Source: Globisporangium splendens | Lineage: Eukaryota > Oomycota > Peronosporomycetes > Pythiales > Pythiaceae | Assembly (NCBI GenBank): GCA_006386115.1 | Contig: VFIW01000002.1 | Coordinates: 992,001 to 1,056,000, forward strand | DNA: 64,000 nucleotides | Direction: 5' to 3' | In this document: piece by piece, positions 57,070 through 64,000 of the stretch | How the letters are laid out: each line of letters opens with the position of its first letter | Position numbering within the stretch: the first letter of the stretch is position 1 | Position numbers and translations under genes: made by a program | Notes under the pieces: model-generated | The model's input: only the letters and a program-made list of their open reading frames with translations | Databases searched by the model: none | What the model was told of the DNA's origin: nothing

Positions 57070-59901
57070 CTAGAACGACGCAAGCGTGGTGCGCTTGAAC
57101 ATCCGAAGCTTGTACGCGAGTTCCGACGCGGTCGGGCGTTGTGACGGTTCCATGATCAGGCATTGAGTTGCAATCTCCTTGAGCTGAGCAGGGCACGACG
57201 CGCTGAAAGTGGGCGTCAGCTGTCCTGTTGCGATGCGCTGGTGCAGAGCGAATTCAGGAAGCTTCTGGCCGTCTGAACCGACTGCGTCGTCGTATGGAAG
57301 GGTGTGTGTGTCGAGCTCAGATAACACAACGCCGAGCGAGAAAATATCGGCTGGAGATCCATAGTCGGTGCTGCCACGGAGTACCTCAGGAGCTAGCCAC
57401 CTCGCTGTGCCGATGTACTGAGTCATGGTGTTGTCGACCGATCGGATTCTCGCAATCCCAAAGTCGGTGACCTTGGCATCGAGGTTCTTGGACAGCAAAA
57501 TGTTCCGCGATTTCAAATCTCGATGCACCACAGGAGGCGAAAACGAGTGCACGTACACGAGCGCTTCGACTACATCGATCGCAATTTGGAGCTTGTCGCG
57601 TGTCCACTCTCGACTCGAATGCGCCTGAGTAAGGAAATCGTGGAGGTCTCTGCCTTCCATAAACTCAAACAAAGCCTGCAGATCGGCTTCGGTGGTCCAC
57701 GCTACACCAAAAAACTTGACGATATTGGGGTGGTCAAATCTGGACACGATCTTAATCTCAGCAATGAACTCAGGAAGACACGACCTGTGTGTTCCGTCTT
57801 GGCGCATTCGTTTGGACGCCAACCGCTCTGATTTGCGATATTCCACGAGCCAAACGTCTCCAAAGGCTCCTCGACCGACTTGCTTCACGTCTTTGATGTA
57901 TTCCACGCCCACTCTGAGTGAGAGCAAATCATAGTCGTTACCCGGTACTGGGTGAGTTCCAGTGACTGTGGTGCCGTCTTCGCTTCTTCTCAAGCAGACA
58001 ATTATTCCAATCACGAGAAGCAATATCATGACCCCACCGACAGTAATACCGATGACAGCAGCAAGTGACAACGTGGGGGTGCTTGGAGGGCTCGGAGTGG
58101 CAGGATCGATGATGCAAAAGGGCATGCCGTTGACGTATTCCGGGTTGGAGCAGGCTGTGTCGACACTACTCTTATCGAATGTGAACTCTTTCAACCTCGA
58201 CAAGAAGATGCGTTGCTTCGATGTCAAAGACACATTTTTGAGCAAATTGCCGGTCATTTTTCTACATAATACAATGTATAAACAATAAGCAACCACGCAG
58301 TGCACATAGGACAGAAGAGGGTTCACTTACAGGGTGGTGAGCTTGGTGTGATTGAAAATGGCCGCTGGAAGCTCCGTCAACTTGTTGTCAGCCAGATCTC
58401 TGCCAAATACAACGAAGTGAGACACCAAAAGGTGCTATCCAGACCAGATAAGCATTACCCAACTCACAGCGTCTCGAGGTTTGGAAAATAGGCTTCAAAG
58501 CGACTGATACGATTCCCACTGGCGTTCCTACGGGCACAAAGAGCAAAAGGTTAGATAAGATTGCTTCCAGTCAACGAGGTATGCAAACGACATAGTACCG
58601 TACAGGTATTGGAGCGTTGATACTGCGTGCGACTGATTCACTTGGGAAATGTTATTGGTGTTCAAGTATCTGTTCGCCACAATCAGCAACAACGTGAATG
58701 CATGTTAGAACGACGTTGAGACCGAATTCCTTCGCAGTAGCGAACAGTTTCGTACAATGTTTCAAGGCGAGTGTGCTGTGGCAAGACGGACGGAAACTCC
58801 GAGAGCTTATTTCTGCCTAGATACCTAAAGCATAGTCACCAATCCAGATCATAAAAAAATGATAAGATAGCAATGACCCACACCAACAGAAAAATAAACA
58901 CGTACAATGATGTGAGGTTTGGAAAAATCGCAGTAAACGACTGGATTTGGTTCCCCAGCAAGTACCTGGTGTAAAAGAAAAACACTTAGTGAGGTGTATG
59001 TTAAATGCATCGAATCAGCCTGACACTTACAATCTGTATATCGTGCTCAGCGCCATGCCTGCGTCCACCTTCTTAATGTTGTTGTATTCGAGAGCTCTGA
59101 GGGGGAATACAAAAGCAGACAACAATGCGTTAGTTCGGCTTTCTAAATGACACGAAACCTCTCACACCAAATGCCTCACAGTGTCTGGAGCGACGTGAAT
59201 TTCTCGAAACCCGACGGAAATTGTTCAAGTCCCCCGTTGGTTATACCAATAGTTTCAGCTCGCGACGGCAGCATCGTCGTTAGCTTGCTGATCATGGGCT
59301 GGAAATAAAGATTGAAAAACTGGATCCAGATGACTTGCGGTTGCGAGACTAGCAGGTCGGACGCAAGTGTGACGTTCACCATAGTGCCAAGTGTGATTTC
59401 CCAATAAACGTTTCCACCTCCAATATACCTGAACAAACAGAGGTTAGTAAGTCAAAGTCACAATGCAAATTCATACCGCAGAGAGTAATCACAATCGTAC
59501 ACACTGGCGACCGTGCTCTTGAGCTTCAGCGCTGTCACATTATTGAGATCGTCGTTGCTGGCGTTGGCATACACGACTGTGTTCCCTGCAGGACTTGACA
59601 CACTGGCTTTTGTCGATGATCCAAACGGAATCAAGAAAGTGAATGACATGTCCCGGTTATAGTAGACCTCGCTGTAGCAAGTGTACGTGCAGGCTGTTGA
59701 CGTTGCCGTCGAAGTGAGCCGGTACGGGACCGAATCAGCGCACTTGTTGTCACACACGAAAGAGAGCGTCTTTGCAGGTGCCGCGCAGGTCGTTTCCGCG
59801 AGCGCCTCGACAGTCAGGTCAGTGCTGCCTTGGAGCGAGAGAGACACAAGCACTAACGCCACGATCTGAGCCCGAAAACTCCATGATGCTGATTTACGCA
59901 T
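57070..59901 (-). CDS. LRR receptor-like protein kinase 4 (TKL type)
   Basis: Nine exons join to 743 residues: 59901-59501, 59428-59180, 59096-59031, 58965-58906, 58824-58756, 58669-58604, 58527-58468, 58399-58331 and 58261-57070. The exons are again 66/60/69/66/60/69 for the LRRs. Signal peptide MRKSASWSFRAQIVALVLVSL; a Cys-rich start; membrane helix in VIGITVGGVMILLLVIGIIV; kinase with GRGAFGDV, ASKR, HRDLKSRN, DFG and LAPEV. The segment between membrane and kinase is shorter than in the others, and DFG is followed by IARIRS where the others have SRFRS, ASRYRS or VSRYRS, so it is the most divergent member. A very good core promoter lies 17 bases before the ATG. Confidence 0.9.
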
Positions 59902-59917
59902 GCTGCGCTCGACAGGA

Positions 59918-59933
59918 AAGTCGAAAATGAGCG
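59918..59933 (-). promoter_or_regulatory. Oomycete core promoter (initiator + flanking element) of kinase 4
   Basis: GCTCATTTTCGACTTT on the minus strand follows the oomycete consensus GCTCATTYYNCAWTTT with two mismatches in its second half. It implies a short leader of about 20-30 bases. Confidence 0.6.
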
Positions 59934-61318
59934 AACTACTCGATAGAGGAACTCGGCGACGGACCTACCTCCTGCGAGCACTGAATGGTGCAGCGGTGCC
60001 ATAGCTAGGGGCAAGTGCCAAAGCCTGCCATCTACCGAGACGTACCACCAGCGAGTAACACAATCCTTCTCACGTTCCAGTATCTCTTGGCTCAAGTTCA
60101 GTTGAATGTTTTCAGTACTGTAGTAAATTGACACTGTGCGACCTTCGTGCTCCATTTTACCAGAAGCACTGTAGCATGAATGGTCCTTTTTGCACATAAT
60201 TATCCAGTGAACCAATCAAGCCTCTCTAAAACAAGTACAGCTCGGAAATTGCACCCAAACACAAGCTGGACAAACTTCAGTCCACACCGAGTGATTTGGG
60301 TCACCCCAGCTGAGCACTCGGCGAACGTCCTCGAGCAGAGAACAGCGATGCGTGCCGCACAAACCTCGTTACTCGCAAGTTTGAGGCATTGATAGCGAGG
60401 ACCCCAGTACCAACGTTCAGTGAGCTGAGTAACTGAGGAAAGTAGTTTCAGAATAGACATTTATATGTACGTAGTTTGTACCAGCCATTCGTGCCCAGCG
60501 CGCGCGACATGTTGTCAGTTTTCCCGGTTGGCTCTGATCGTCAGGCGCAATGCCTCTCTAAAGTGAGCGTGCGTGAATCACGCTTTGTTTGACTAACACA
60601 ATTGACTCATCAGTGCTCGTTGAGGCTAGGGACAGAAAGAAACAGTCCAGCGAGTGCCTCGTGACGGACAGTGGACGAACCTCGTTCCTATTGATTTGCA
60701 CCAGTTGCACTGTCGTTCGATTCCTGGTAGTGAGCAGCCGTTCCATTTTCGAGCAAGGGTCCCACAATTGAGGCGCCAAGCACATGAACCCGTCATGAAT
60801 GCAATATGACAGGCTGCTCTCAGAGCAGATGTGTGTCGGTGCTTCGCGTTCTGTGTCCAAATCCCAGAGGTGGGGTGCAAACTCAAAGTCGTCCCACCTT
60901 CTCAACTTTTACGAGCTACGTTCGCCCACACGATTTCACGAATCGAACCAGCGATGCCCAGATCACCTGAAGTCAAGCATGCCAGTTCTGGACTCACGCG
61001 ATATACGTGGACCATCGACACACCTGTGCATGGTGGAGCCGAGTGATGGCGTTCCAAGCGCAACGGTTCATTCTGAGATATACTCGACTAGTGGTTTCGT
61101 TGACCTCGTGGCTGCTGCCATCAGGAGTGCTGTGGCGAATGCACTTGCAGCTTCAAACAACTTCAAGAATGTGATTAGTACCTCTTTTAGTAAAAGTTAT
61201 GCATTAGCAGCCATTATAACAGCCTCTTGATCATAGTTGCTAAATTGCTCCAAGTCCGTTTACAAACTATCCTATAACAGTATATCGCACTTAGTCGGAT
61301 ACAAAATAGAAACGGTTC
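59934..61318. other. Intergenic region, no gene recognised
   Basis: The region lies between two divergent genes (kinase 4 on -, L15 on +). The open frames, the longest at 60,799-61,230 on the plus strand, show no domain and a biased shadow-like composition. Confidence 0.55.
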
Positions 61319-61334
61319 GCTCATTTCTATTCTA
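61319..61334 (+). promoter_or_regulatory. Oomycete core promoter of mitochondrial L15
   Basis: GCTCATTTCTATTCTA fits the initiator GCTCATTYY fully and the flanking CAWTTT poorly. It lies about 100 bases before the chosen ATG (61,424). Another in-frame ATG at 61,334 falls inside the motif and is therefore unlikely to be the start. Confidence 0.5.
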
Positions 61335-61423
61335 TGGTCACAGAAGTGTGGTCGGCCACTCAAATCGGCGAGCAGATCATTTGGTTGCGCTCCAATAGCT
61401 CGCAAGCAGGAAGCACGCGCGCG

Positions 61424-62433
61424 ATGTTCTGCCTCAAGTCGCTGTCCAAGGCGCTGCCTGTGGCCGCGCGCAGCACGAATGCCATTGCCGCCATGAGCAC
61501 CAGCTCGCTCTTCTCCGCGATCCCGACGGACGGTGTGCGCCTCAACACGCTCCAGGACAACGAAGGTGCGCACAAGCGCGGCAAGCGTCTGGGTCGCGGT
61601 ATCGGTTCGGGGAAGGGCAAGACCTCTGGTCGCGGCCACAAGGGCCAGAAGGCGCGCTCGGGTGGCGGCTCCGGCCGTGGTCCAGGCTTTGAAGGTGGCC
61701 AGACGCCGATCTACCAGCGTGTGCCAAAGCGCGGCTTCAACAACAAGTACGTGTTGTGTGGGATTAATTGTCTATGCACTGATTGTTATTGCTGTGATCT
61801 GGTGTCCATTATGAATATGGATAGACGACTCATGTTTGCTCGTGCGTAATTATCGTGCATTTGACCATGATGCAACAACAGGTTCGCGACGCCAATGGAG
61901 CCAGTGAACCTCGACAAGCTCCAGCTGTTCGTCGACATGGGTCGCATCGATGCGTCCAAGACCATCACCATGAAGGAGTTGGTCGACTCGGGCATGGTCA
62001 CCTGCTCGCGCGTCAAGCACGGCATCAAGCTTCTCGGCAAGGTGAGTCGTGAAATCCTCTGGATAATGTGGCGTTCAGTAAAGTCGTGTGTTGGAGGAAG
62101 AAAATGTTCATTTATTCCTCTGTTGCTGTGTGATTATGTGCACAGGGAGGTGAACACCTGACCACGCCGTTGACCATCGAAGTCTCCCAGGCGTCGAAGT
62201 CTGCGATCCAGGCGATCGAAGCTGCTGGCGGTAGCATCACGTCCGTGTACCACAACCGCCTCGCGTTGCGTGCGCTTCTCAAGCCACACAAGTTCGAGTT
62301 GATCCCACAATTCGCGCGTCCAAACCCAAAGAAGCTCACGTACTACACCGACTACGAGAAGAGAGGTTACCTGTCCCCTGAGATCCAGGCCAAGAAGGCG
62401 CTGGCATCCGCTGGTGGCAACGACTCCGAATAG
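61424..62433 (+). CDS. MRPL15: Mitochondrial large-subunit ribosomal protein uL15m
   Basis: Three exons, 61424-61746, 61882-62041 and 62146-62433, join to 256 residues. The protein belongs to the mitochondrial ribosome large subunit. An N-terminal presequence ([17 protein letters not shown]) is typical for import. The uL15 signature follows: [22 protein letters not shown] and [17 protein letters not shown], then the C-terminal L15/L18e-type domain ([22 protein letters not shown]). I chose ATG 61,424 because it gives a clean presequence; the frame is open back to 61,334. Both introns are GT-AG and about 100-135 bp. Confidence 0.93.
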
Positions 62434-63001
62434 AGCGAAGGAGAAACAGACACAGGAACGACTGGAACAGGAGGAAGGTATCTGTAAATGCACAAGAACA
62501 CAGATTCACGTGAATGATCAGGACGCAGTGCATGCCTCTTTTTTTCGGTTTGCTGTCAGTTCTTGCAAAGCGAGAGGTTTTTTTTTCTTGTGAAGATACC
62601 TAGACTTCTCCAAGTTCGAGTTCACTGCGATGTTGTAGGACAGCCAGACTACCTCCCACGTAAGCTCCCTCTGTACTGGACGAGAGTGTGGTGATATTGA
62701 CGATATAGCAGCCAGCAAGGAGTCGTCGCATCCATTCGAAGCAAGCAAAGCAAAGTGTGTCGACGCGAAGCAAGCATTTCCATTTCAACCATTGCGATGG
62801 TCCCTGCCAAAAATGGACGAATTTCAGCCAATAGCATCTAAGAACACAAATAAATCGCATTTGAACCAATCCTGCTCGAGTTTTACCATCAGATTACCGG
62901 TATCTCACCGGTGCCTCCCTGTGGCCACAAATACTCTCGAGCAAGAACAAGGGGACTGACGGAACGCAGTGTCTTTGATTAAGAAGCCCCGACCGACGAC
63001 C
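62434..63001. other. Intergenic region between L15 and NDUFB8
   Basis: It holds the 3' flank of L15 and the leader of NDUFB8. A CATTTCCATTTC word near 62,775 loosely resembles an initiator, but it is 220 bases from the ATG, so I do not call it. Confidence 0.5.
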
Positions 63002-63599
63002 ATGAGCTCACAGGCGCTGAGCAGCGCCCTCCGCGGCGGCATGAGCGTCGTCATCCGACGAAGCGCCCACGTCACGCGCGCCGGCGGCGGCCACCATCGC
63101 CCGCCTCCACCCCCGTTCGCGCGCATCGCCGCACCGACGCAGCCGCTCCACGAGGAAGCCGAGCTGGTGTGGAACGACGGCGTGGCTCCCGAGACGCTGA
63201 TCGACTTCGACGCGCCGCACATCCCAAAGTACCAGGCGCTCAAGCACCTCGGTGTCGCCTTCGGCGGTCTGCTCACGCTCATGGGCGTCGTCACGGTGTA
63301 CAACCCAGACTCGTGGAGACAAGCGGTGCGTGGGTGTTTTTTCCTTATTTGTTTGTATCTCTGTGTGAATATTCACAAGACGTTCCATAAATGGAGAACT
63401 ATGTTTTCTCCTTGGAGATGTATATAAGTGTTATTTGCTTTGTGAGCATGATGAAGAGAGGGAGTAGGAATGCTGTGGCTCTAACTATTTATTTGATATA
63501 TACTATGGAAAATAATAGGCGAAGCGCGGCAACAACCTGCCCGACTTGTCGTGGGAACTCGGCTTGGCCGATGAACCAGAAGGCGAAATCGACGAATAA
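63002..63599 (+). CDS. NDUFB8: NADH:ubiquinone oxidoreductase (complex I) subunit NDUFB8, mitochondrial
   Basis: Two exons, 63002-63325 and 63519-63599, join in phase 0 to 134 residues. NDUFB8 is a single-span accessory subunit of the membrane arm of respiratory complex I. The protein has an Arg/Ser-rich presequence, the block EEAELVWNDGVAPE that resembles the plant subunit's DELVWDNG region, one hydrophobic helix (LGVAFGGLLTLMGVVTVY) and an acidic C-terminus (NLPDLSWELGL). Length is close to the plant form (about 125 residues). The start at 63,002 is the first ATG of the frame. It shares a mitochondrial theme with the neighbouring L15, but the two are separate transcripts. Confidence 0.82.
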
Positions 63600-64000
63600 A
63601 CAGCACGTCTGAATGAGAAATGTCCCTCCTTTTTTCTTCAGCGGCGTGGAGTTGTCGACATTGTGTGCTATTGATTACATCAATGAAGGAGACAAGAAAT
63701 AGCACAACAGTTGAAAAAAAGCAGCCCATCAAGAAACACAAAATGAAAACGTTATTGCACTTGTTGGTGGCTCTTGTTATGTGTGTTTGCGCTGATTTCT
63801 CCGGCATTTATTGAATGCCTTCTGGTGAGCATGTGCTTTCATTCTCTTTCTTGAAAGCTCACTTAAAGCCCCGACAACAAACAACAGCAAAAATCGTGCT
63901 TTGAACACGACATCTCCCCTCGCTCGTCCCTCATTCTCACTTATTGGAGGACAAACTATGGGCTCGTTGGGTTCAGCGCTCGCTTCTCCATGATCGAGTC
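63600..64000. other. 3' flank of NDUFB8 to window edge
   Basis: No open frame or RNA gene is supported. The next gene, if any, starts beyond the window. Confidence 0.5.

Noticed and set aside
60799..61230. Open frame of 143 codons between kinase 4 and L15
   Set aside because: No domain or start context; most likely chance.
62772..62790. Initiator-like word CATTTCCATTTC upstream of NDUFB8
   Set aside because: Lacks the TCA start of the initiator and lies over 200 bases from the ATG.
1..64000. CRISPR arrays, tRNA or rRNA genes
   Set aside because: No spaced short repeats and no cloverleaf or rRNA-like sequence noticed; repeats present are all explained by retroelements and segmental duplication.

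Overview
The window looks like nuclear DNA from an oomycete. The host genes have small GT-AG introns, compact spacing and sequences matching the oomycete core-promoter consensus (initiator GCTCATTYY followed by CAWTTT). The gene families fit too: LRR-receptor TKL kinases, a plant-like complex I subunit NDUFB8 and a SWEET remnant. I cannot fix the genus; a Saprolegniales-type (Aphanomyces-like) genome is only a guess.

Positions 1-44,037 are a recently rearranged, transposon-rich block. It is built from three copies of one host segment. The segment carries an MDR (quinone-oxidoreductase-like) dehydrogenase gene, a decayed SWEET-like gene and an old LINE fragment. Unit S1 is at about 2,304-15,460, S2 at about 16,708-35,260 in the same orientation, and S3 at 37,312-39,476 inverted and partial. 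S1 and S2 are joined through a LINE piece in a way that looks like a tandem-duplication junction. Two LINE families, called LINE-A and LINE-B here, and one Copia element have hit these units. A full-length 9.3 kb LINE-B (2,401-11,692, 17-bp target-site duplication) sits in the old LINE fragment of S1. A Copia element (16,798-21,799, identical 322-bp LTRs, 5-bp duplication) sits in the equivalent fragment of S2. A full-length 9.56 kb LINE-A (22,850-32,405, 16-bp duplication) splits the S2 dehydrogenase exactly at its intron/exon-2 border, and that LINE-A carries its own 341-bp LINE-A insertion. The dehydrogenase gene is intact in S1 and S3 and broken in S2.

Both LINE families have two ORFs. 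ORF1 is a gag-like protein with a CCHC knuckle. ORF2 has an APE endonuclease, a reverse transcriptase, a zinc-binding segment and RNase H. LINE-B ORF1 also contains what looks like an OTU-type cysteine protease domain. The Copia gag-pol and the LINE ORF2s carry single-base frameshifts or stops, so most copies look dead, although LINE-B ORF1 and the Copia pol frame are open.

Positions 44,038-64,000 are a quiet gene region with no recognisable transposons. Four LRR receptor kinase paralogues (46,108-49,188 on +; 49,332-52,340, 53,186-56,237 and 57,070-59,901 on -) share one nine-exon architecture. In it, six tiny exons of 66/60/69/66/60/69 bp, all in the same phase, each encode about one LRR. 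They are followed by two mitochondrial genes on the + strand: ribosomal protein L15 (61,424-62,433) and complex I subunit NDUFB8 (63,002-63,599). All coordinates for spliced genes come from reading splice sites by eye and checking that the frames join.
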